Positions 38,506-47,415 of a DNA stretch of 64,000 nt are shown one piece after another. The DNA comes from Myxococcus xanthus (lineage in GTDB: Bacteria > Myxococcota > Myxococcia > Myxococcales > Myxococcaceae), in the NCBI RefSeq assembly GCF_006402735.1, contig NZ_CP017174.1, positions 4,839,001 through 4,903,000 of the forward strand, given 5' to 3'. Made by a program: the position numbers and the translations under genes. How positions within the stretch are numbered: the stretch's first letter is position 1; each line of letters opens with the position of its first letter. The notes beneath the pieces were generated by a model that had not been told where the DNA came from, ran no database searches, and was given only the letters and a program-made list of their open reading frames with translations.

Positions 38506-41500
38506 GGCCCCGGGGGTTCCTTCCACGCCGCTGGAGCGCCTGCCGGCGGGCCTCCGCGCGCGACTGGTGCTTCACGTCAGAGGCGGGCTCGGGACGTGCC
38601 TCAACCTGCAACCTGCGGGCGAGTTCGTGGACGGTGGGATGTTCGAAGAAGTGGGTGATGGGGACTTCCTGGCCCAGCGCCGCGCCCAGCCGCGAGCACG
38701 CGCGCACCGCGGACAGCGAGCTGCCGCCCAGGTCGTCGAAGAAGTGGGCATGCACGTCCACCGCGGGCAGCCCCAGTGCCTCCGCCCAGGCGCGAGCCAC
38801 TGTCTCTTCCAGGGGCGTGCGAGGCTTTCCCGCTGGCGACACGGCGAGCGATGGCCGCGGCAGCGCCCGCACGTCCACCTTGCCCGTGGCCAGCAGCGGG
38901 AGCGCCTCCACCGGAACGATGTCGACCGGAATCATGTGCTCGGGGAGCTGCTCGCGCAGCCGCGCCCGGAGCTCTCCCGGTGGAAGTATGTCTCCGGGCG
39001 GTGGCACGATGTACGCGACCAGCCGCGGCTCGCCCTCCGCGGAAGGACGCCACGCGGTGACATGGGCCTGTCGCATGCCAGTCAGCTCGCGCAGCGCCGT
39101 CTCCACCTCGCCCGGCTCGATGCGGAAGCCACGGATCTTCAGCTGCGCGTCCGCGCGCCCCTGGAAGTCCAGCCTTCCATCCGCGCGGCGGCGTGCCATG
39201 TCGCCCGTGCGATAGAGCCGGGCCCCGGGCTCGCCGCCGTGAGGGTCCGGGATGAAGCGCTCGGCCGTGAGCTCCGGCCGGTCCAGATAGCCACGGGCCA
39301 CCGACGGCCCGCCGACGTACAGCTCGCCCGCGACCCCCACGGGAACCGGCTGGAGCGCCTCGTCGAGCACATAGGTGTCCACGTGGGGCATGGAACGCCC
39401 GATGTTGGGCGGCCCCACTTCGTCCGGAGCGATGACGCCCCAGGTCGCGCCCACCGTCACCTCGGTCGGGCCATAGCCGTTGTAGAAGGCGCGGCCCTCG
39501 GCGAAGCGGGCCACGAGGCTCGCCGGACACGCCTCCGCGGCCACCATGAACATCGACAGGTCCGGCAGCGGCCCCTCCGGGAGGAGCGCTGCGACAGGGG
39601 GAGGCAACGTCGCCGAGGTGATGCGCTGCTCGCGCAACATCCGGTACAGCGCGTCACCCGCGGGGGGACCACCGGGCGACAGGTGCAGCGCGCCTCCCGA
39701 GGCCAGCGCCAGGAAGTAGTCCCACGCCGACATGTCGAACGCGGGCGAGGCGAACTGCAATACCCGCGAGCCGGGCCCGATCGGCAGGTCCGACACCATC
39801 GACTCGCACAGGTGCGCGGTGCCGCGGTACGGCACCATCACGCCCTTGGGCTTGCCCGTGCTCCCGGACGTATAGGTGATGTAGGCCGCGCAGTCTGGAG
39901 GTGGCTCGCCGGCATCCCACAGGGACGTGTCCGGCATGTCATCGCCGTCGCCGTGCGCCTCCCATGGCAGCAGCGTCACCCCTTCGGGCAACGCCAGGCG
40001 CTGGGCGTAGCGCTCCTGGGCCAGCAGCACGCGCGCGCCGCAGTCCGCCAGCGTCCACGCCACGCGCGCGGGGGGATACGAAGGCTCCTGGGGCACCACC
40101 GTGCCCCCGGCCTTCAAGATCGCGAGGAAGGCGACGACCTGCTCGGGGCTGCTGCGCTCCAGCAGCGTGCCGACACGGACCTCCGGCCCGACACCATGGC
40201 GTCGCAGGCGCGCGGCGAGCCGGGCCACCCATGCCGCCAACGCACGATAGGACCAGCTCGACGCGCCCGCGACGAGCGCGGGCGCCTCCGGCGTCTTCGC
40301 GGCCCACTCCTCGATTCGGTGAACGATGCCGGGCACGGGCGCGCCCCGCGTGTCCTGTGTCCTCCGCCCCAGCGCCAGCAGGGTGCCGCGCTCATCGGGA
40401 GCCAACAGGGACAGGTCGCCCAGCGGCACCTCCGGCTGCGCCACGGCGGCATCCAGCAGCGCCCCCAGGTGGCGCGCCATCCGTTCGGCGGTCATGGCGT
40501 CGAAGAGGTCGGCGCAGTACTCCAGCCTCCCCACGAAGGCCCCTTCCAGTTCCGCCATCATCAGCGCGAGATCGAAGGCGGCACCGGGATGACTCAAGGG
40601 GACGGACTCGACCGTCAGGTCATCGCCCAGCCGGGCGCTCGCACCCGAGGCCCCGACGGCGAACGCACCCAGGAGCTCGTTCTCGGGACGGGGGGACTGC
40701 AGGGCGAACATCGTCTGGAAGATGGGCGCGCGCGACGGGTCACGCCGCGGCTGAAGCTGCTCGACGAGCCGCGTGAAGGGCAGCTCCTGGTGCTCCAGTG
40801 CCTCCAGCACGGTGGTCCGAACCCGCGCCACGAGGCCAGAAAAGGACAGCGTGCGCGGCACCCGGGCGCGCAGGGCCACGGGGTTGATGAAGTAGCCCAC
40901 CTGTCGCGACAGGTCCGCTCGCGGGCGGCCCGCGGTCGGCGTACCGACGATGAGGTCCTCCTGCCCCGAGTAGCGCCGCAGGAACGCCAGGTAGCCGGCC
41001 AGCAGCACCATGAACGGCGTGGCGCCGTGCGTCCGCGCCAGGGCCTTGAGCCGCGTGGACGTCTCGCGCGGCAGACGGAAGGCCACCTGCGCCCCTCGGA
41101 ACGACTGGAGCCTGGGTCGAGGGAACGACGTGGGCAGGTCCAACACGGGCAGCTCGCCCCCCAGGCGCTCACGCCACCAGGCCAGGAGCGCGTCGCCCTG
41201 CGCTCCCGTGCTCCGCCGCGCCAACGACAGGAGGATGGGCGCCACGGGTGGCGGCGGCGGCGACAGGCCGGACGGCGTGCCTCGGACCTCCGCCGTGTAG
41301 AGCGCGCCCAGCTCCCCCGCGATGACCTCCAATGACCAGAAGTCCGTGACCAGGTGGTGCATGGCGAGCAGCAACACGTCCCCACCCGGCGCACCGGTGT
41401 AGAGCCGGGCGCGAACCAGCGGGCCCCGCTCCAGGTCGAAGGACTCCCGTGCATCCGCCTCGAGCCGCTCACGCAGCGATTCATCCGTCCAGGAGGACGC

Positions 41501-43834
41501 CTCCACCAGCGCCAGCTCCAGCGGCGTGACGCAGGATCTCCTCGCTGGAGCCCCCTGCACCTCGGGGAACGCGGACGACAACGCGGGGTGACGGGCAACG
41601 AGCGCGGAGAACGCGCGAGCAAGCGCTCCGCCGTCCACCGTCGTGACGAAGCGCACCGCTTGGGACACGTGGTAGGCCTTGCTGCCCGGAGCCATGCGCT
41701 GGAGGAACCACAATGCCTGCTGGCCATCGGAAACGAAGGCCGCGGGGTCACCAGGCAAGGCGGCCGGAACCCCGAGCCGCGCCTCGGCGCCCTCGGTCCG
41801 GGCCCGCTCGACCCACTGCGCCAGCTCGCGGAGGCTCTGCCCCTGGAGCACCGACGTGATGGGTGGAGACACGCCCCATGCCTCGTCCACGGCGTGCAAC
41901 ACCTCCAGTGCTCTAATCGAGTCGAGCCCTTGGTGCATCAGCGGCACATCCACGCTCAGCGCCGGTCCACTCGCGCCAAGCAGTGACGCCAGCCGGGACC
42001 GGAGCACCGCGAGCACGTCCGCCGCTTCGGGCGCCGCGTCAGGCCCGATGTCCAGGGAAGCCGCCGCGGCGTCCTCCTTCCATGCGTGCACCCCGTCCAG
42101 CGTCCCCGCCAGGAAAGCCTCACGGGTGGCGCGCCGCTGCACCTTGCCGCTCGACGTCTTCGGCAATGTCCCGGCGGCGATGAGCACCACGGCATGGACG
42201 GCCAGACCATGCGCTTCGCCCAGCGCCGCGCGGATGCTTGCGACGACCTCGGCCGCCGCTTCCGGCGTGGCGACCTTCGCGGCGACCTCCTGCACGATCA
42301 CCAGCCGCTCTTCGTCGCCAGCGTCCACCGCGAACGCGGCACCGCACCCGGGGCGCACGCCGGGATGGCAGCGATCCGCGGCGTGCTCCAGATCCTGCGG
42401 GTAGTAGTTGAGGCCGCGCAGCACCAGCACGTCTTTCAAGCGGCCGGTGATGAAGACCTCGCCACCTTCGATGACCGCCAGGTCTCCGGTACGCAGGTAC
42501 GGGCCCTCCCCCGAGCCCGCCAGCCGGCCATGGAACGTGCGTTCCGTTTCGTCGGGGCGCTGCCAGTACCCATCCGCCACGCTCGGACCGCGAACCCAGA
42601 GCTCGCCCATCCGGCCCGGCGCACACGGATGGCCGGTTTCCGGATCCACTACCCGCACGTCCTGGCCACCCAGCGCCTGCCCGCATCCCACCAGCGCCGT
42701 CGCGGGAGCGTCCGCCTCGGGGGCCCGCGCCTCGCCGCGCAGCAGGCCATCACGAGAGAAACGCCGCACCACCGGCACCGCCGAGCGTGCCCCTCCCGAG
42801 ACGATCAGCGTCCCCTCCGCCAGCCCGTAACAAGGATAGAAGGCCTCGCGCCGGAAGCCCGCCGGGGCGAACGCCTCCACGAACCGCTCCAAAGTGTCCG
42901 CGCGTACGGGTTCCGCACCGCTGAACGCCACCTCCAGCCGGCTCAGGTCCAGCGCCGCGCGCTGTTCGGGCGTGGTCTTGCGCACGCACAAGTCGAAGGC
43001 GAAGTTGGGCGCGCCGCAGACCGTCGCACCGAAACGCGACATCGCCTCCAGCCACCGAAGCGGGCGCTGGAGGAAGGCCATGGGAGGCAGCAGCACCGAA
43101 GGGATGTCTCGGTACAGCGCCTGGATGAGCCCTCCAATCAGCCCCATGTCGTGATACGGCGGCAGCCAGTGGGCGGCCACCGGCTGGGGCCGGGTGTCGA
43201 AGCCCCGGGCCATCAACCACGAGTTGTGCAGCAGATGACGGTGCCGCAGCACCACGCCTCGTGGCGTCCCCGTCGAGCCCGACGTGTATTGAAGGAACGC
43301 CACCGAGTCGCCCCGCAGGACTGGCGCGCGCCAGGCCTCCGCTTCGCTCGGGGACACGGCGTCCGTGACCAGCCAGCGCAGCGCGTGCAAGTCGGGCGCC
43401 CCCTCCGTGAGGGGCTCCACCATGTCCGCGATGCCGGAAGTCGTCAGCGCCACCCGGGCGCCACAGTCCGCCACCAGCGCCTGGAGCCTGGGCAAGGTGC
43501 GGCCCAGCCGCATCGGGTCCGGTGGATAGGCGGGCACCGCCACCACGCCCGCGTAGAGACACGCCAGGAAGCCCAACGTGTAGTCACGGCCCGGCGGGTA
43601 CATCAGCAACGCGCGCTCACCGGGCGCCAGGTGTCGTTGTAGCAGCGCCGCCACCGCGCGAGCGCTCGCGTCCAACTCCGTGTAGGAGAGGGCCTGCTCC
43701 CCCGCATCGTCGAGAAACGTATAAATCCAGTCGTCCGGCTGCGCGGCGGCGCGAGCCCGACACATATCCACGAGGGTGACATCCTCTGGGCAGACGAATT
43801 CGGAGGCGGGGTCGGCGCGGGTCGGAAGGTGCAT
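38498..43834 (-). CDS. Lipopeptide initiation enzyme: FAAL-ACP-C-A-T
   Basis: First assembly-line enzyme, 1778 residues. Residues about 10-580 are a fatty acyl-AMP ligase: YTSGSTGTPRGV near 190, HDMGLIGG, CYGLAEGT, YLRTGDLA and GKVQRR near 561. An ACP follows (GLDSIRALEV, Ser639), then a C domain with MHHLVTDFW near 825, then an A domain (TYTSGSTGKPKGV, NGYGPTE, YRTGD), and a carrier (LGGSSL, Ser1706). The FAAL activates a fatty acid and loads it on the ACP; the C domain then acylates the first amino acid, so this is the lipo-initiation module. The A-domain pocket reads roughly DMWTMAGVGK, which I do not recognise. ATG 43834 has only a weak CGGGA ribosome site. The gene is first in the operon and overlaps the next by 8 bp. 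Confidence 0.93.
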   Translation of the reverse strand: MHLPTRADPASEFVCPEDVTLVDMCRARAAAQPDDWIYTFLDDAGEQALSYTELDASARAVAALLQRHLAPGERALLMYPPGRDYTLGFLACLYAGVVAVPAYPPDPMRLGRTLPRLQALVADCGARVALTTSGIADMVEPLTEGAPDLHALRWLVTDAVSPSEAEAWRAPVLRGDSVAFLQYTSGSTGTPRGVVLRHRHLLHNSWLMARGFDTRPQPVAAHWLPPYHDMGLIGGLIQALYRDIPSVLLPPMAFLQRPLRWLEAMSRFGATVCGAPNFAFDLCVRKTTPEQRAALDLSRLEVAFSGAEPVRADTLERFVEAFAPAGFRREAFYPCYGLAEGTLIVSGGARSAVPVVRRFSRDGLLRGEARAPEADAPATALVGCGQALGGQDVRVVDPETGHPCAPGRMGELWVRGPSVADGYWQRPDETERTFHGRLAGSGEGPYLRTGDLAVIEGGEVFITGRLKDVLVLRGLNYYPQDLEHAADRCHPGVRPGCGAAFAVDAGDEERLVIVQEVAAKVATPEAAAEVVASIRAALGEAHGLAVHAVVLIAAGTLPKTSSGKVQRRATREAFLAGTLDGVHAWKEDAAAASLDIGPDAAPEAADVLAVLRSRLASLLGASGPALSVDVPLMHQGLDSIRALEVLHAVDEAWGVSPPITSVLQGQSLRELAQWVERARTEGAEARLGVPAALPGDPAAFVSDGQQALWFLQRMAPGSKAYHVSQAVRFVTTVDGGALARAFSALVARHPALSSAFPEVQGAPARRSCVTPLELALVEASSWTDESLRERLEADARESFDLERGPLVRARLYTGAPGGDVLLLAMHHLVTDFWSLEVIAGELGALYTAEVRGTPSGLSPPPPPVAPILLSLARRSTGAQGDALLAWWRERLGGELPVLDLPTSFPRPRLQSFRGAQVAFRLPRETSTRLKALARTHGATPFMVLLAGYLAFLRRYSGQEDLIVGTPTAGRPRADLSRQVGYFINPVALRARVPRTLSFSGLVARVRTTVLEALEHQELPFTRLVEQLQPRRDPSRAPIFQTMFALQSPRPENELLGAFAVGASGASARLGDDLTVESVPLSHPGAAFDLALMMAELEGAFVGRLEYCADLFDAMTAERMARHLGALLDAAVAQPEVPLGDLSLLAPDERGTLLALGRRTQDTRGAPVPGIVHRIEEWAAKTPEAPALVAGASSWSYRALAAWVARLAARLRRHGVGPEVRVGTLLERSSPEQVVAFLAILKAGGTVVPQEPSYPPARVAWTLADCGARVLLAQERYAQRLALPEGVTLLPWEAHGDGDDMPDTSLWDAGEPPPDCAAYITYTSGSTGKPKGVMVPYRGTAHLCESMVSDLPIGPGSRVLQFASPAFDMSAWDYFLALASGGALHLSPGGPPAGDALYRMLREQRITSATLPPPVAALLPEGPLPDLSMFMVAAEACPASLVARFAEGRAFYNGYGPTEVTVGATWGVIAPDEVGPPNIGRSMPHVDTYVLDEALQPVPVGVAGELYVGGPSVARGYLDRPELTAERFIPDPHGGEPGARLYRTGDMARRRADGRLDFQGRADAQLKIRGFRIEPGEVETALRELTGMRQAHVTAWRPSAEGEPRLVAYIVPPPGDILPPGELRARLREQLPEHMIPVDIVPVEALPLLATGKVDVRALPRPSLAVSPAGKPRTPLEETVARAWAEALGLPAVDVHAHFFDDLGGSSLSAVRACSRLGAALGQEVPITHFFEHPTVHELARRLQVEARPEPASDVKHQSRAEARRQALQRRGRNPRGHD

Positions 43835-43941
43835 GTCGAGAGTCCCGAAGCACTGCCTGGAGGCACCGCCCGAGACGCCGCGTCACGTCCCCTGCTGGAA
43901 GCACGAGGGGCACGCTCCGCATCGCTCCGAACAGCGCCCCT

Positions 43942-43969
43942 CGGATTCCGGCTCTATCTACCGGATTCC
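43942..43969. promoter_or_regulatory. Direct repeats upstream of the lipopeptide operon
   Basis: CGGATTCC occurs at 43942-43949 and again at 43962-43969, exactly 20 bp apart (two helical turns), in the 256-bp gap between the lipopeptide operon and the divergent aldo/keto reductase gene. It lies in the most AT-rich part of that gap, about 110 bp before the FAAL start codon. This spacing suits a dimeric activator bound on one face of the DNA. I see no convincing core promoter. The function is inference. Confidence 0.35.
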
Positions 43970-44090
43970 AAGTAACCAGAAAAGACCTGGTACGCGCGCG
44001 ACCCGGTCTTCCACGGTATGAGCCATGGCACGCCCGGTGACACAACGAGGCGTGTTGCCATCCACGCTGAACGAATGAGGAACCAACGGA

Positions 44091-45071
44091 ATGAAATACA
44101 CCAACCTCGGACGCACGGGCCTGCGTGTGTCTCGTCTCGGCCTGGGCTGCATGAGCTACGGCACGCCCAAGTGGCGCCCCTGGGTGCTGGATGAAGAAGC
44201 CTCGCAGCCGTTCTTCCGGCGAGCGGTGGAGCTGGGCATCAACTTCTTCGACACCGCGGACATGTATTCACTGGGCGCCAGCGAGGAAATCACGGGCCGT
44301 GCCCTCCGCCGTTACGCGCGCATGGACGAGGTGGTGCTGGCCACCAAGGTCTACTTCCCCATGGGGGACGGGCAGAACATGCGGGGCCTGTCGCGCAAGC
44401 ACATCGTCCAGGGCTGCGAGGCCAGTCTGAAGCGGCTGGGCGTGGAGGCCATCGACCTCTACCAGATTCACCGGATGGACCCGAACACGCCGCTGGAGGA
44501 GACGCTGGCCGCCCTGGACCAGCTCGTGCGCCAGGGCAAGGTGCGCTACCTGGGCGCGTCCTCCGCGTATGCGTGGCAGTTCGCGCGGGCGCTGGGCGTC
44601 GCGGACCTGCGCGGCTGGACGCGCTTCGTGTCCATGCAGGGCCACTACAACCTCGTCTACCGCGAGGAGGAGCGGGAGATGCTGCCCCTGTGCGAAGCCG
44701 AGGGCATTGGCGTCATCCCCTGGTCGCCGCTGGCGCGTGGCCTGCTCGCGGGATCACGCAAGTCGCTGAAGGACCGGGACGCCACGACGCGGGCGAAGTC
44801 CGACACGCTGTCCCCCATGCTCTATGACCAGGCCGGTGACTGGGACGTGGCGGAGGCGAACCGGAGCGTCGCGGAGAAGCGCAACGTGCCTCCCGCGCAG
44901 ACGGCCCTGGCCTGGCTCCTCTCGCGCCCCGCGGTGACGGCGCCCATCATCGGCGCCACGAAGCTGGAGCACCTGGAGGATGCCGTGCGCGCGGTGGACC
45001 TCAAGCTGACCGCCGACGAAGTGAAGGCCCTGGAGGCCCCCTACCAGCCCCACGCCGTGCGCGGACTCTGA
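44091..45071 (+). CDS. Aldo/keto reductase
   Basis: A 326-residue NADPH-dependent oxidoreductase of the AKR superfamily. The catalytic tetrad is visible: Asp54 and Tyr59 (FFDTADMYS), Lys86 (ATKVYF), His127 (YQIHRMD). The C-terminal SRPAVTAPIIGATK segment is the usual cofactor-binding end. Length and single-domain layout are standard for the family (YajO/Tas-like). ATG 44091 has GAGGAA about nine bases upstream. It is divergent from the lipopeptide operon and shares its upstream region, so it could reduce a pathway intermediate. AKRs are common housekeeping enzymes, however, and a link is unproven. Confidence 0.9.
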   Translation: MKYTNLGRTGLRVSRLGLGCMSYGTPKWRPWVLDEEASQPFFRRAVELGINFFDTADMYSLGASEEITGRALRRYARMDEVVLATKVYFPMGDGQNMRGLSRKHIVQGCEASLKRLGVEAIDLYQIHRMDPNTPLEETLAALDQLVRQGKVRYLGASSAYAWQFARALGVADLRGWTRFVSMQGHYNLVYREEEREMLPLCEAEGIGVIPWSPLARGLLAGSRKSLKDRDATTRAKSDTLSPMLYDQAGDWDVAEANRSVAEKRNVPPAQTALAWLLSRPAVTAPIIGATKLEHLEDAVRAVDLKLTADEVKALEAPYQPHAVRGL

Positions 45072-45090
45072 ACGCACCGCGCATGCAGGC

Positions 45091-45123
45091 CCGCGAGGCC
45101 CCGGGCATGTCCCGGGCCCGCGG
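45091..45123. terminator. Hairpin between convergent genes
   Basis: CCGCG-a-GGCC-c-CGGG / catgt / CCCGGGCC-CGCGG forms a long GC-rich hairpin with two single-base bulges, between the stops of the aldo/keto reductase gene and the DUF4130-UdgX-like gene. No T-run follows. It probably acts as a bidirectional terminator. Confidence 0.55.
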
Positions 45124-45125
45124 CG

Positions 45126-46406
45126 TCATGGACCGTCCACGCGCCGGGCACGCGCTTCACCCGGGAGCCGCTGCCGCAGCCACGCCGCCGCCGACCGGAG
45201 ATCCGCTTCGAAGTGGATGCGCGCCTCCGCCCGCGCCCGGCCTTCTGGAAGCCGAAGCACCGCTTCGGGGTCAAACGTGGCCATCCAGCCCTCCGCCCAC
45301 CGCGTGTCCAGCAGCTGCCCCCGGCTCAGGTGCATGCGGAACCCCACCCCCAGGAAGGCCTGCGCCGCCACGGGCCCCAGCGCGATGATCATCCGCGGGC
45401 GGACCTCCGCCACCACGCCCTCCAGCCCATGACGGCAGGTGCGCCCTTCCCCCCACGCCGTCGGAGGGAGCCCCCCGTGACGCGAGCGGCATCCGTCCCC
45501 GCACGGCCGCACCACCCGGCGACTGGAACGCGTGAGCCCCGCTCGGCCCAACACGACCTCCAGGAGCGCTCCCGCGGAACCCGCGAAAGGCGGCTCCGCG
45601 CCGTCCACGGGTGAAGCCCCCACCAGCAGCAAGGACGCGCGCTCCGCGTCCGTCCGTGGGGGCGAATGGGGCGCCGCCAGCCCTACCCGGGCGCGTGCCC
45701 ACTCCGGCAGCGCCCCGCCTTCCTCGAAGGTCAACCGCTCCCGGTCCCAATGCGCCCAGGTGTCTGGCGTGAACAGGCTCCAGGAGAAGGCCGGGAAGCG
45801 ACGCACGAGGAACGGCGCCACGTCCCGGACGATGAGGTGTTCGGGCCGGTACCACGCGACATGGTGTTCGCGCCCGTCCCGCCACACCCGGCGGAAGCGC
45901 AAGGCCGCCAGCAGCGCCTGCGTGTCCCGCCGCACCGCCTGCTCCAGCCACCGCAGCCGCCGCACGTCCGCGTCGTCGTGACACTCCAGCAGCGACGGCT
46001 CTCCATGAGTCAGCCGCCACAGCACGCGGTACAGCAGCGCCCAGCGCGCCGGCTCGCGGTGGCACACCACCTTCTGCGCCAGCCCCACGAAGTCCCGAGG
46101 CACCCCGGACGCGGCACGCCCCCAGGCCTCCCAGCGCGCGGCCTCCAGCCACATGCCCTGGCGTCCACGCGTTTCCTCGAAGTGCACCCGCTCCGGAGGT
46201 TCGCCCCGCGCCAGCAGCCCCCGCGCCACCACCCGGAAGGACGCCAGGTCCGGCGCCACGAAGACCCGCGTCAGCCCACCGTCCCGGTGTCCGGCCGCGG
46301 GCCGTTCCCCCCGCGCGCCCCGGACCTGCGACCACCGGGCACCGATGACAGGCCTCAACTCCTGATGGACGTCCATCCGGGCATTCCTACCTGCCCAGTC
46401 TGACAT
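45126..46406 (-). CDS. DUF4130 plus UdgX-like uracil-DNA glycosylase fusion
   Basis: A 426-residue protein with two parts. The N-terminal part (about 45-230) resembles DUF4130, with RVFVAPDLASFRVVARGLL and a later WYRPEHLIVRDVAPFLVRRF segment. The C-terminal part resembles the UDG superfamily (family 4/UdgX): LLVGASPVDG, GSAGALLEVVLGRAGL, cysteines in RPCGDGC and RTCRHGL that may bind an Fe-S cluster, then VRPRMIIALG and FDPEAVLRLP. The usual glycosylase motifs (GExPG near the start, HPSAVLR near the end) are changed, with Phe where His is expected, so activity may be altered or absent. ATG 46406 has GGGAAGG just upstream. It follows the FHA gene by 40 bp and may share its transcript. Confidence 0.65.
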   Translation of the reverse strand: MSDWAGRNARMDVHQELRPVIGARWSQVRGARGERPAAGHRDGGLTRVFVAPDLASFRVVARGLLARGEPPERVHFEETRGRQGMWLEAARWEAWGRAASGVPRDFVGLAQKVVCHREPARWALLYRVLWRLTHGEPSLLECHDDADVRRLRWLEQAVRRDTQALLAALRFRRVWRDGREHHVAWYRPEHLIVRDVAPFLVRRFPAFSWSLFTPDTWAHWDRERLTFEEGGALPEWARARVGLAAPHSPPRTDAERASLLLVGASPVDGAEPPFAGSAGALLEVVLGRAGLTRSSRRVVRPCGDGCRSRHGGLPPTAWGEGRTCRHGLEGVVAEVRPRMIIALGPVAAQAFLGVGFRMHLSRGQLLDTRWAEGWMATFDPEAVLRLPEGRARAEARIHFEADLRSAAAWLRQRLPGEARARRVDGP

Positions 46407-46446
46407 CCGCCTTCCCGCCCGTGACGTCCTTCTGGCCCCCGGCGGC

Positions 46447-47415
46447 TCACGGGTCGCGCGCCAGCGCGTCCACCTGTTCCTGGACCTTCACGGCGTCGGA
46501 GAAGAAGTCATCCATGGGCTCGGTGCCCACCAGCCGGAAGGCCGGCGGCAGGAGCGCCCGGCGGAAGCCCAGCTCCGTGCTGAAGGACTCGTTGCCCAGC
46601 CATTCATCCGCCCGCGACAGCGCGCCAAACGACAGCGTGACGACGGCGATGACCCGTATGAGCCGCCCCGGTTCCCAGCGCGTCACGTAGCGCAGGTGCC
46701 AGTAGAGCCCCCAGGCCATCAGCGCCAGGAAGGCGACGTGGTGGGCCCAGGCCAGATTGCCACTCACGCCCAGGCTGAAGCCCACCAGCGTGAGCAGCGG
46801 CTGGATGACGACGGAGCCCAGCAGCACCAGCGCGGCCACGGTGGCATGCGTGCGGTAGTGGAACTGGCGCCGGGCGATGCGGCTCGCCACCGACCAGCCA
46901 CCCGCCCACAGGAAGGTGATGCCCAGCGGCACCACCAGCGCCACCGTCAGCTCCCCCCAGTCCGTGCGCCCGTAGTTGGCCAGGTAGCCTTCCAGCAGGC
47001 TGGCGCCCAGCAGGGCCTGCAGGGCCAGGGAGAAGTAGCGGGGCTGCTCGAACACGCGCGGCCTCGGCGCGGTGGGCGCCGCCGCCACGACGGTCTTCTC
47101 CACTGGGTGGCTGCGCGCGCGGAAGCGCAGCACCGTGTCCCCCACCGACACGCGGGTATCCGTGGCCAGCTCCAGCTCGGCCAGCTGCGCCCAGGGCTCC
47201 ACGCGGTAGGTGCCGTTCTGGCTGCCCACGTCGCGCAGCACCAGCGTGCCGTCCTCGCGGCGCTCGATGCGCAGGTGCTCGGCGGAGACCTTCGGGTCAT
47301 CCAGGATGACGTCGTTGCCGTAACCCCGGCCGACGTTGACGGGGAAGCGCTCCAGGCGATGACGGGCCTGGACGGAGTCCCCTTCCAACACCTCCAGGAA
47401 GATTACTTCGTCCAC
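46447..47415 (-). CDS. FHA-domain integral membrane protein
   Basis: A 322-residue protein. Residues about 25-95 form a forkhead-associated domain with the canonical motifs VGRGYGND (phosphothreonine-binding loop), SAEHLRI and DVGSQNGTY. After a linker there are about five hydrophobic segments between roughly 130 and 265, so the FHA domain should face the cytoplasm from a membrane anchor. FHA domains bind phosphothreonine peptides and often read signals from Ser/Thr kinases, which are numerous in myxobacteria. GTG 47415 overlaps the protease gene by 13 bp and has GGAGGGG upstream, pointing to coupled translation. The partner kinase and ligand are unknown. Confidence 0.85.
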   Translation of the reverse strand: MDEVIFLEVLEGDSVQARHRLERFPVNVGRGYGNDVILDDPKVSAEHLRIERREDGTLVLRDVGSQNGTYRVEPWAQLAELELATDTRVSVGDTVLRFRARSHPVEKTVVAAAPTAPRPRVFEQPRYFSLALQALLGASLLEGYLANYGRTDWGELTVALVVPLGITFLWAGGWSVASRIARRQFHYRTHATVAALVLLGSVVIQPLLTLVGFSLGVSGNLAWAHHVAFLALMAWGLYWHLRYVTRWEPGRLIRVIAVVTLSFGALSRADEWLGNESFSTELGFRRALLPPAFRLVGTEPMDDFFSDAVKVQEQVDALARDP

